From Girardinichthys multiradiatus (lineage: Eukaryota; Chordata; Actinopteri; Cyprinodontiformes; Goodeidae): 64,000 nt of DNA. Below the pieces are notes generated by a model. It was not told where the DNA came from, did not search any database, and worked only from the letters and a program-made list of their open reading frames with translations. The DNA is taken from positions 49,251,880 to 49,315,879 of the forward strand of contig NC_061795.1 in NCBI RefSeq assembly GCF_021462225.1, in the 5' to 3' direction. The translations under genes and the position numbers were made by a program. This document shows, piece by piece, positions 46,690-58,000 of the stretch; the first letter of the stretch is position 1, and each line of letters opens with the position of its first letter.

Positions 46690-47420
46690 CTGAGTACAAA
46701 TCCAACTTTATTTATAAAGCAAACACGGAGGCCAAAGTGCTGTACAGATAAAAGCAAAATATAGAAAACACCAGGAGGACCAATAAAATTCAACATGGAC
46801 ATAGAACAACATAAAAGCAGCACCACTAAGTATTAGACGCCTGAGAGAAAGATGTGCCAGGGCAGATCCAGACTTCCAGAGTTTAGGACCAGCTACAGAG
46901 AAGGCCCGGTCTCCTCTGAGCTTACGCCTGGTTCTCAGTACTGACCAGAGCAGAAGGTCAGCTGACCTAGGAGAACGAGGTGGCACAAAGGGCTGTATAA
47001 GCTCAGAGATGTAGAGCGGGCCGAGGCCATTTAAAGACTTAAAACCCAATGGATCCTGAATGGATGGGCAGCCAGTTAGGTGAACTCAAACCTGTCTGTG
47101 TAATTTAAAAGATGCGCAGAATTTTGTCCCATCTGCTGACGTGGGATTAAAGAACCACCGACACCAAAATAAAGAGTGTTACAGTAATCCAGGTGTGGTC
47201 ACAAAGGCATGGACTACTGTCTCCAATAGCATTTCCATGAGTATGGCTTTCTCTTAGCTGGACCTGATGACTGCCTTGAATATAAGCCGACCGTCCATTT
47301 TAACAACAAGATTCGTTGCCGTCTGCTTCAGAAACTGACCAAGACAGTCCAGGTCCAAACACCATCACCTCGGTCTTTTCTTTTTATTTAAAACAACTTC
47401 AAGCCTTCAAATCATTACAA
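46690..47420 (-). mobile_element. LINE 3' fragment, minus strand
   Basis: The minus strand at 46708-47049 encodes a decayed C-terminal end of a LINE ORF (YISELIQPFVPPRSPRSADL, RGDRAFSVAGPKLWKSGS). Downstream on that strand is an A/T-rich TTATAAATAAAG tail near 46700-46712. Sequence from 47050 to 47420 continues with antisense repeat-like text (TTACAGTAATCCAGGTGTGG), typical of the same kind of fish repeat. Truncated, non-functional. Confidence 0.6.
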
Positions 47421-50400
47421 TTAGGAAAGGGTCCAACAGAGTTTGTGTCATCCTTAGGTGGCACAAACTCTGTTGACATTAGGTCAGAAGTTGCTGTTTA
47501 TCTCAAGTGTTTAAAATAAAAACTAAATTAAAACAGTTCATCTTGTTTTAGCGAAACAAATGGTTTGATTCTTGATTTTTATTTTTTTTAGAAATATTGT
47601 TTAAATCTTGTCTCTTCTCACCTCGAACGTCATCTCGTGAGCTTAATATATCGTTAAACCCATAATTACATATGGTTTATTTAGAAATTCAGCTGAAACA
47701 ATATTCTTTGTGCAGGGAAAAGCTTTTTTTTTTTTTTAAACGCTCAGTTTTATATTATTAGCTAGTTTTATTGACTCTTACCTCAGGTGTGACAAACTAA
47801 AACGTCTGATCAGGTTGACACTAGTATGTTTTAGTTGCTGTTTGTCTCTCAGACTCACAGGAGGTAAAACACAATGAGCAGATTGAGTGGACTCCAGAAG
47901 TTCGACTAGATTTGACCTGACGTCAGTGGAGAGTAACGTTCCAGCAGGTTTTTACTGGCTGTTCTTTAATGCAGAAAACTCTTTAGGAAAATTAGCACAG
48001 GTCAAGTTAAAATCAGATGCTTCTGTTATGTATGAAACATGAAATTTATGTTGCTGTTTGCATCAAAATAGCATTATAGTGTTTTAACACAGGTTGATGT
48101 CCTCATCTGAAGGACGGTTAAAGGGAGAGAGATGAGCGAGGAGCATTATCCTAAAACGGCGGTTTCGGTTTGGTGATGGAAAAGCAGAACAATCAGCCAG
48201 CTGATTCAAGTGTAAATGTGTTTTTAATGCTGTAATTTGTATTTAAAGTAATTTATGACGGGCATGGACTGTTGAATGCAGCACAAAGTTGTTCGTTCAG
48301 TCAGCTAAGAAGTGGACCTTTCTCTCACTAACCGGTGACGTGCCACTCAGCAGCCAACCGTGCTGGACAGACTGAGGGGAAATGGGCCCGTTTTCTCCTG
48401 ACTATGCTTCTGTGCACCAAGCTGGTGCTCATCTCTCTGAACTGCTTCCCTCCTCAGTATTCAAATAAAGCGAGCACAAGCACAAACCTCCTGATAAATC
48501 TGAATGTAAATCCAGATTTCTGCCCTCATTCCCTTCCCACACGTTTGAGAATCTACGCACTTTACACCCTGAAGGAAAAGTGTACCTGCAAGGGAAATAA
48601 ATGACATCCAATGATCTGTGCTGATCTGGTTTGTTGGTGCTGAAATTAATTTCTCTTCCGTAATATTTAAAGCATGTCAAAAATGCAACATTTCTGGCTT
48701 CTTAAGTTTTTGCAATGCTGCTTTAACACAGTTCCATGTTTTAGTTCTTCTGTTAGAAAGATTTTCACAACAACCCAGACATGTCTATAAAGTTGTGGTA
48801 AGTCAGACGTAGCTGTTTATCACAAGTGTTTAAAATGCAAAAGATCTGAGAGAGGAAGCCAATAAAAAAGATGAAGAAATCTGACTTGTCAGACAGGAAG
48901 TGGACTAGAGGTCAACCGGGTGCAGATAAGATATTCTGAATTCTGGGCGGCCGTTTACCAATATTTATGGTTCATTTTTATTCAGTGTATATGATTTATT
49001 GTATTTGGTGATCAAAATTGAACCATTTTCTTTCATATTAAACTTGTGCAGCAGCTTCCTTTTCTTTGTGTAAGAACATGGGCTACCCCTCATCTCTTTC
49101 TACACTTCCCTCTAAGCCTGCTGTCTATTTCTACACTGCCTCCTTCTGTTTTTGTTTCTGTTTTAACAGTTTTCAGCTCAAGTCTGCACCTAACAAGCCA
49201 TAAGGACACCAGGGAGGATATCGATTAGGACTCAAATCGATCTGATTAAAGGTTAAAGCTCAGTTTTCCCTCTCATTCAAACTAGGAGCTGCTTTCATGA
49301 CATCCACTGTCACCATGAGCTTTTTCACATTAGGTTTCTCAATCATCGATAATTGCAGCGAGTCCTGAGCGTACAGCGTAGAGTATAAACAGGTTGGTAC
49401 AGCTCAGCAGTGTTGGTGAGGTGGAGCACAGCTGGAGCTGCTCTGCCTCTGTGAAACAGCTCTCCTGTTGCTCCAATCAGAGTCGATTCTCCTGTTCTCC
49501 TCCGTCATCCGTTGTAAAATGTGCCGTGCATCAATTCACACTGGATGCGTTAATGCATCCCAGTCAGGCGTGAACTTTATCCCCCATTGAAAGTCGTTTG
49601 TGCGCAGTCATCTGTCAAATATCGATCAGTATCTCTGACGGAAGAGAGGCTCTCCGTCAAGCCGCAGAGCCACAAAGCCAATGTGAACGAGGAGGGACAA
49701 GATGCTGCTCGGAAACTACTGCTAATCTAAGCCTAAATGAATGAAGATTCTCCAGCTCTATCCAAGAAAAAAATGTTTTTAACTAAGTGAATTGAAATAG
49801 TTGTGTAAAATAAGAAGTTTCACAATTTTCGCAGTTAGTTACCCGTTCACAAAGTAACCAAACATCCATAACCACAAAGTCTTACCTGTATCTCAAACAC
49901 AGGAACCTGCAGGACCCAGAGCAAATTATGGAGCTGGCAGCAACTCCATGCTGGCCAAAAATGGGTCTGTTTAAAAATAGCTGAAGTGCTAAGACAGTTT
50001 TAAAGCAAATATGGCACGATTTATCTGCTCGCACGTTAAGGTCGTTCTTCCACCAAGCAAAGGCAAACTGAGCCTCCAAATATTAAAAAAACCCACAAAA
50101 CTAACAATCATATACAGGTAGATCTTTATAAACTAGAAACATAATTAAAAAGTTATTCCAAGTAATTAAATATTTTAAACATTTATTGATTTCTGATCAT
50201 TTTTGTTTCCCCAAAAACTACAAAATCACACCATAAAAAAGATCTTTAATATGAAAATGTTTTGGCCTATAATAACCATGGGGAATACAACAGTCATTGT
50301 TCTGACCCATTATAGAGATGCATATTGGGTCAAAACAGTTCTGGGAAGTTGCCTCCTCCCCAGGAAGAAACGTTGATTTTATTTTAAGAAAATATGGGTC

Positions 50401-51018
50401 TAAAAGCATCGAGTGCATTATTTGCTTAATAGGTCAAAATGTTTTTAGAACGAATATAAAATCAGTTATAAAAGATTTCAAATATCAAGTTTACAAAGGT
50501 TCCTGCTATTCAGATTCAAAGTTTAAAATTGTAATAAAGTTAGATAATAAAGTTTTCTACTGTGGACAAAGGTGGGATTTTTTTACCTTAGAACTGAGCG
50601 GGGTCCACCCACACTGGACCGGTACCAAGAAAAATCTGTTTCTTTTAATGTCGTAATTTACTGCAAGGCACTGATAGCTGTAAAAGTTTAGTGTAATAAA
50701 TGTTAAATATTTAACATTCTACACTTTTAGAAAATATTTATTTTCAAAAAAGGACAAAATTGACAATCCAGAAGAATATCAAAGTACTTAACAAGTACAA
50801 ATATAGGTGCATTCTCCCAAAAAACAGTTGCTGACATTATTAGAACCGGGATAAAGTGCCGAATCATAATAATCACCTCAGGACAGCCAACAGAAGACAG
50901 GCTGGTCTGTAAAATTCTATCAAGTTGACAAAAAAAGTTATTTATATGTTATCGAGGCAAAGGGTTCGACTCGTTCAGACACACAATGTTTCTTTATCAG
51001 TCTTTTGTGTTGGAGCGC
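47421..51018. other. intergenic region between fgd4 and nup205
   Basis: No gene or RNA is supported. A 14-bp perfect hairpin lies at 47434-47475. The 3' UTR of nup205 should occupy the right end; a minus-strand AATAAA at 50737-50742 lies 277 bp past its stop and could end the transcript. Short frames at 48335-48604 and 50318-50656 have no recognised domain. Confidence 0.45.
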
Positions 51019-51171
51019 TCAGCTCTTGGGCTGTCGGAGCAAGCCGCGGATCCTGCGGACCAGAGCCTGGATGAAAGTGTAGCGAGAGCGGACCTGGCTG
51101 TACAAGCCTTCGACCTCGAGGAGCTTCCGCTGCAGAGCTTCCCCGAAACCTGAAGCCATGTCACCTTTCAG
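51019..51171 (-). CDS. nup205: nup205 last coding exon (window exon 16)
   Basis: Acceptor TGTGTGCAG. It encodes [20 protein letters not shown] and [20 protein letters not shown], then stop. This C-terminus is highly conserved in Nup205. Confidence 0.97.
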   Translation of the reverse strand: MKGDMASGFGEALQRKLLEVEGLYSQVRSRYTFIQALVRRIRGLLRQPKS

Positions 51172-54100
51172 CTGCACACAGTAAACGGCACAGAGATCAG
51201 AAGAATCAGAGTAATGTAGATGTAGAGCACGTAGTTATGGAAGATATTCAGCAGCTATAAATGCAGCCTGTGGATCCGCATTTCTTACCAGTTCTAGGTC
51301 CTGCTGGCTGACCCGGGATAGTCCGATTCCACGGCCGCCGCTAGCCTGAAATCCGCCAAAAGACTCTGAAAAAACAAACGCGGTTGCAGATATTTTTGAG
51401 TAAAATGGGAACAAAGGAAGAAAATGAAATCTTTAAAGCTTTGATGAAAACAGCTTCCTATAAATCTGTCATCTCTCTGCGTCGTTTAAAACAGTCAACC
51501 AGAACCTAACAAACTGTAGCATCTCCAACATCACCTGTGCTTTCTCATAAGCATTGATAATTATTACTGAATTAATATACAATAAATGACTAAAGCACAT
51601 AAAACTAAACTTTCCCCCAGAATCGGCCTGTTTTTAATCAAATACATCAAGGCTCAAGGTTACTTTATTTGTACCCATAGGCAGATTTAAAACATTCATA
51701 CCAACATCTTAACACGCCCAAAACTATTCACATAATAAATATAATAGTGCTCCAAGCTCCATAAATCAAAGCAGGACACAGAAGAGCAGAACAAGACTTC
51801 AAAATAGGATAAAAATGTGAGAAATAAAATCTTTTTAAAACCAATGAGTAAAAACGATAAAAGCAAAATAATCTGGACTCAATAAAATCTTTTGAATCCA
51901 TTGAGGGCAGTATCATTTCAGCTTGTTCAGTACAGTAACAGCAATCAAACGTCTGCTTCTACATTTAGAGACTAAGAATCTTCCTACAGAGGGGATGAAG
52001 GTCATCATTTAAACCAGGGGCTGCTCTACAGGGATGGGACCGAGTGTTTGAGCTCTCCAATCAGTCTACACGACTGCTTCACAACCTGCTGCAGGATGGC
52101 TGATCACAGCTGCAGCTAATCTGTAAGGTGTTGTCTTACCGTCTGTAAGGCGAGGTCTGGATAAACTGGTTCCAGGCACATAGGAGTCTTTTGGGTCACT
52201 GGGAGAACAATGCAACAGGTAGTACTCTAGATGGCGCCACAATACAAATAAGCAGGTCTCGATAACATCTGAGGAAGACGCAGGTTAAGGCATTTCACTG
52301 AACCGTCTGATGCATTTCTACACCAACTAGGCATAAGTTTATGACCAGCACTCTGGGGCACAGATTATGCATGGGGCTGCAGACCAGTCACTTTGTATTC
52401 TGACACCTTTCCATCAGGACCAGGATCGCCCTCTTCAGTAATATAAGCTACAGCAGTGTACCTGTAGGGTTGATCTCTAAATGCAACTTCGACAGCCAAA
52501 AGGATACAGGAGCATAAGGCCAGGAGTTTGGCTCTGTTGTTGATAAACTGCACCAGTCGCCTCTTGGCTAGTAAGCTCCTCTGGACGGATGAGATTTTCT
52601 CCACCCCTCCTGGACCCGACACCAGTCCCTGGCACAGCTGCACAGAGGATGAAAAGCACAGTCAGGCGCGACATAAAGAGCCTACAATTTCCTGAAAAGA
52701 TGCCTCCATGTCCGTAGTATTACTAAACATTCGGGTGTAAAACAGAAAGTTACACATTGAAAAAACATTTGATCCATTTGCAGAAAAATGTTTCTCTGTT
52801 CCAACTGAAAATCTAATTTTCAGGAGCTCCAAATATTTGAGGCGATATCCCGAGGTCTTAGTTAAATTGGAACAGGGGTAAGGCACAGTGGCATTCTTCC
52901 CTGCCATCCTAACAGGTTTGATTTTGAAGCATTTTTAGGTGCAAAATGAGACCCAGAGCAATGATTTCCCTTTTCTTTAACAACAGATTTCCTTCATAAT
53001 CCATCTTACAGACATAAACTGCACTTCATAAACTTTAAAACACATGTGAGTCTTTAGACCCATAGAAGGTCTAAAGACACTGCTCCGTTCTTTAGGCCTT
53101 TGTGTTGTGAATTTAAATCGATGCTAAGTTAAGAGTTTTCTGTTTGGTGACGTTTAGGTGACGTCTGTTAATGGCTGATGGTGCATTAAGTGAAAAAGAG
53201 GAAATCTGAATTAACAACCTTTAGTTTAATGATAATAAGAGAATTATGCTGGAAATACATCCTTCAATAAGAAGTAACTGCCAAAGTACTGGCAGAGTAT
53301 TAATAACTAATGTATATCAGTTGATCGGTCTAAATGCTGAGAGGGGACATCTTGTAAATTATATAACAATTTCTGTGCCTAAACAAATATTTTTGCACGA
53401 TTGAATTAAATGGCGACTAAAACAACACCTGCTATGTTGTTAGAGGTAAAACTAGTTTGAAAACATGTAGATACGGCTTTTATGCACCAAGCTCAACGTG
53501 AAATAAAGCAGTTTCTCCAACAGAACTTTCCAGATTTCATTTTCCTGACTGATCGCTACCTCCTTGAGCTCCTCTGGAGGCAGCTGGTCCAGGCTCTGCA
53601 GCTTGCCCAGGCTCTGTCTGTGGTTCTGGTGGAACTGGAAGAAATCTGCAGCACTGTTCTTCAGCAGGTACAGAACCAGACCCAGGCTAGGGACTCGGGA
53701 GTGAGCAATTGATTGCAGAGAGGAGGAAAGATCTTTTAAAGAAAGAATAAGAGTCTTTAAATAAATAAACTTATTTAGGCACAGACAGATTTTTTTAGGC
53801 AACACACAAAAAGAAAAAATGTAACTATTAAACATGACTCAGGTCCTGTTTCCTGTTTTAAAGTGTGGAGCAGATGTCGCTGACCTGAGCGGCCTCCATC
53901 TCTGCCAGCTGGCTCGCTGCCTGACGGACTGAAGAGGCAGATGCTGAACTGAGCCTGTGAAGAGCTCTGCAGCAACAGAGTCTGGCAGTACTCCATGATG
54001 TTGGCGCATACCTGCAGGAGAGAGGACATCATGCGTCAGGGCAGTGACGATGCAAAACTGACAATTTATCATGGCTATGGATATACATTAGGTGTTGTTC

Positions 54101-55013
54101 TCCTTTTCTCCCCCCAGTGACCCTAAGGCCAGACAGTCGGATTCTTTTAGTAAATGATGTTTGTCACACCTGCATCATGGCCACCTCCATTTCCTCTCGT
54201 TGTTCAGCTGAGTTTCCAGATGAAGAAATGTCCGCCTGCTTTAACAACCTCTCCCGCTCGCTTCCTGCCAGACGGCCCAGCAGGGACAGACACAGGCGCT
54301 AAGAGAGGAGACACCTTTACTGACTGCAAGGCAGGAACTAAAATACACTCACATTAGCAGCGATGCAAGATAGAGACACTTTCTAACAGGTTACTACACC
54401 GTTTTAATTATGAAATGTTACTTTTCCAGACTCAAATTTAATTTCTGCAGTTTTAAAATCAATTTTCAAACATATGAATATTAAGTATCAGTTGTGAACC
54501 CGCTTGAACATTAGTAAAGTCTTATCAGATCGTTCCAAAATAATGAAACACCACAAATGAAACTGTGGTATGGGACCGTTTCAGTGCTCTCCAACATCTG
54601 AACCAAGTTCAATCCGCTCTAAGCTGGAAAATGATTTTAAAAACTCTGTAGGGACCCTGCTAGAACACCAAAACGTTCTTAATAACAGTGTCTCACCTGA
54701 AACCTGTTGATGTGACCCTGGAACTCCATGAGAGCAGCACTGTTGATCTCTCCACCCATCTCAAGAACACCTAACAGAATATAAACACCACTGAATGAAC
54801 CACTGAGTAAAAGAGAATATTTTAAGATTTAACGGATAAAGAGCAAAGGTATATTTTCTCCTCATCTTGAGGTGAAATGTTTATACCTGGAAGAGCAGTT
54901 TTACTGATGACTGCAGTAAGAAGAGAGAGTTCCTTCAAAGCTCCAATACTGAGCTCTTGACAACGCAGCAGCGACTGAACGGTGTCTGCGTGGACTATCA
55001 GCCACTGGAGAAC

Positions 55014-55056
<43 letters not shown>

Positions 55057-58000
55057 ACAACTGGAGTTGCATCCCATCTTGCTCTAATTAGCTAAAAAAA
55101 AAAGGCTAAGAAAAACAGACATTCAGTCCAACAAAAATGAATAACGCCTAAATTAGTACAAGATCCCAAATTCTGACATAATACACTCCAAATATTGAGG
55201 CTTTCATATAAACATACGGGTCCATCTCAATCCATGAGAAAATCGCTGAAAAGTTTGGTTTAGTATCTCAATTCCAGATGTAAAACATTGATTATTTCTT
55301 TTGATTTTGATCATTCTGGCTTACAGCTAAAAAACAAGACATTTCTCAGGAACCTGTAAAGAGAAAAATTAATACAAAAATATGGATTTATTTAACTGTA
55401 TGTACTGTACAGTATCAGCTGTCAGTACTAGGTTGGGGCTCCTTTTGCATTAATTGCTGCAGCATAGCGTGTAGGAGATCAGCTTGTGGTTCTGCTGCCA
55501 GCTTGCTTTGATGGTGACCTTCAGGTCATCTGCATTGTTAGGGTCTGGTGTCTCATCTTACTCTTGGCATCAGTTAAAGCAACTTTGGACCACTGTTGCT
55601 CAGTACCTTACCTGAGCCGAGGTAAGAAGCTTCTGATGTCGTCTTTGGTTCAGGAGTGGTTTACAACGAGGAATTTAACAGTTGTAGCTCATTTTCAGGA
55701 CACCACTGTGTGCGGTGGATCATGAAGCCCTAACTCCAGCTGCAGTCCACGTCTTGTGAATCTCCCCCCAAACTCCTGAACAGGATTTATTTCACAAGCC
55801 TCTAAAGGCCAGTTATTCCCATTGCTTGTGCATCTTCTTCTACCACACATTTTCCTTCCTCTCAACTTTCCATTATTATTAACAGCCAGCTTCTTTAGCA
55901 TTGGTCTTATATAGCTTAGGGTGTCATGACTGACTGCTGGACAACTGTCAAGCCAGCAGTCTTCCCAATAAATATGTTAGTCAAAACAAATAAAAAACAT
56001 TTTATAATCCTGACGTAATATTCATATTTTCTGATAGTTTTCATCAGTCGAAAGCCAGAATCATAAATGATCTTTTTAATAACAGTTTCAGGTGTAACTC
56101 CAGGGTAGGACACCTGTTCCTAAAGTTTTGTTTACCTGTGCTGCCCCCTGCTGGTGACTCAGGGACGTAGACGTCAGTATCACTTGAAGAAGCCTTAGAG
56201 TTGGTAAAAGGATCTGCCTGTAGCGGTCTATTGGACTTGGGATGAAGCCTGATGGATCCCTCATCATCCTGAGTCCACATGGGAACAAACACGATCAATG
56301 AGACAATAGACTAGGGATAAATCATTTACATATAGACACACACAGCCTGGCCAAAAAAAATAAGTCGCCACCTGGATTTAACTAAGCAAATAGGTAGGAG
56401 CCTCCCATTGGATAATTACTGCAGGGCCGATTATGTTTCAGCTGGCAACAAGTTATTTAACCCCAACTGGTGCAATAAGTTGCTTCTCATTTCTTAAACA
56501 ACCATGTTGAAAGAAACATCCTGAGGTCGTGGAAAAGATGTCAAGCTGTTTCAGAAGGGTCAAATCATTGGCGTGCATCAAGCAGAGAAAACATCTAAGG
56601 AGATTGTAGAAACTACCAAAATTGAGTTAAGAACTGTCCAACGCATTATTAAAAACTGCAAGGACTGTGGGGATCCATCGTCTTCAAAGAAGAAATGTGG
56701 CTGGAGAAAAATCCTGAATGATCGTGATCGCCATTAACTTAAAGGTTTGGTGAAATCAAATCGAAGAAAATAAAACAGTAGAACTCTGGGCTAATAGTGA
56801 AAGTAAGAGCATTTCCACACACACAATGTGAAGGGAACTCAAGGGATTGGGACTGAACAGCTGTGTAGTCTTAAGAAAACCACTAATCAGTGAGGCTAAC
56901 TGGAAAAATGGCTTTAATTTGCTAGGGAACATAAAGATTGGATTCTGGAGCAATGGAAGAAGGTCATATGGTCTGATGAGTCCAGACTGACCCTGTTCCA
57001 GATTGATGGGAGCATCAGGGTAAGAAGAGAGGCAGGTGAAGTGATGCCCCCATCATGCCTAGTGCCCACTGTACAAGCCTGTAGGGTCAGTGCTATGATC
57101 TGGGGTTGCTGCAGGTGGTCAGGTCTGGGTTCAGCAACAGTACAGGTCCTTCTCAAAATATTAGCATATTGTGATAAAGTTCATTATTTTCCATAATGTC
57201 ATGATAAAAATTTAACATTCATATATTTTAGATTCATTGCACACTAACTGAAATATTTCAGGTCTTTTATTGTCTTAATACGGATGATTTTGGCATACAG
57301 CTCATGAAAACCCAAAATTCCTATCTCACAAAATTAGCATATTTCATCCGACCAATAAAAGAAAAGTGTTTTTAATACAAAAAACGTCAACCTTCAAATA
57401 ATCATGTACAGTTATGCACTCAATACTTGGTCGGGAATCCTTTGGCAGAAATGACTGCTTCAATGCGGCGTGGCATGGAGGCAATCAGCCTGTGGCACTG
57501 CTGAGGTCTTATGGGGGCCCAGGATGCTACGATAGCGGCCTTTAGCTCATCCAGAGTGTTGGGTCTTGAGTCTCTCAACGTTCTCTTCACAATATCCCAC
57601 AGATTCTCTATGGGGTTCAGGTCAGGAGAGTTGGCAGGCCAATTGAGCACAGTGATACCATGGTCAGTAAACCATTTACCAGTGGTTTTGGCACTGTGAG
57701 CAGGTGCCAGGTCGTGCTGAAAAATGAAATCTTCATCTCCATAAAGCTTTTCAGCAGATGGAAGCATGAAGTGCTCCAAAATCTCCTGATAGCTAGCTGC
57801 ATTGACCCTGCCCTTGATAAAACACAGTGGACCAACACCAGCAGCTGACACGGCACCCCAGACCATCACTGACTGTGGGTACTTGACACTGGACTTCTGG
57901 CATTTTGGCATTTCCTTCTCCCCAGTCTTCCTCCAGACTCTGGCACCTTGATTTCCGAATGACATGCAGAATTTGCTTTCATCCGAAAAAAGTACTTTGG

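Noticed and set aside
52365..52507. Continuation of the nup205 frame past exon 13
   Set aside because: The extension ([12 protein letters not shown] and on) does not match Nup205, while the GTATCC donor joins LCS to ETCLF in the conserved frame.
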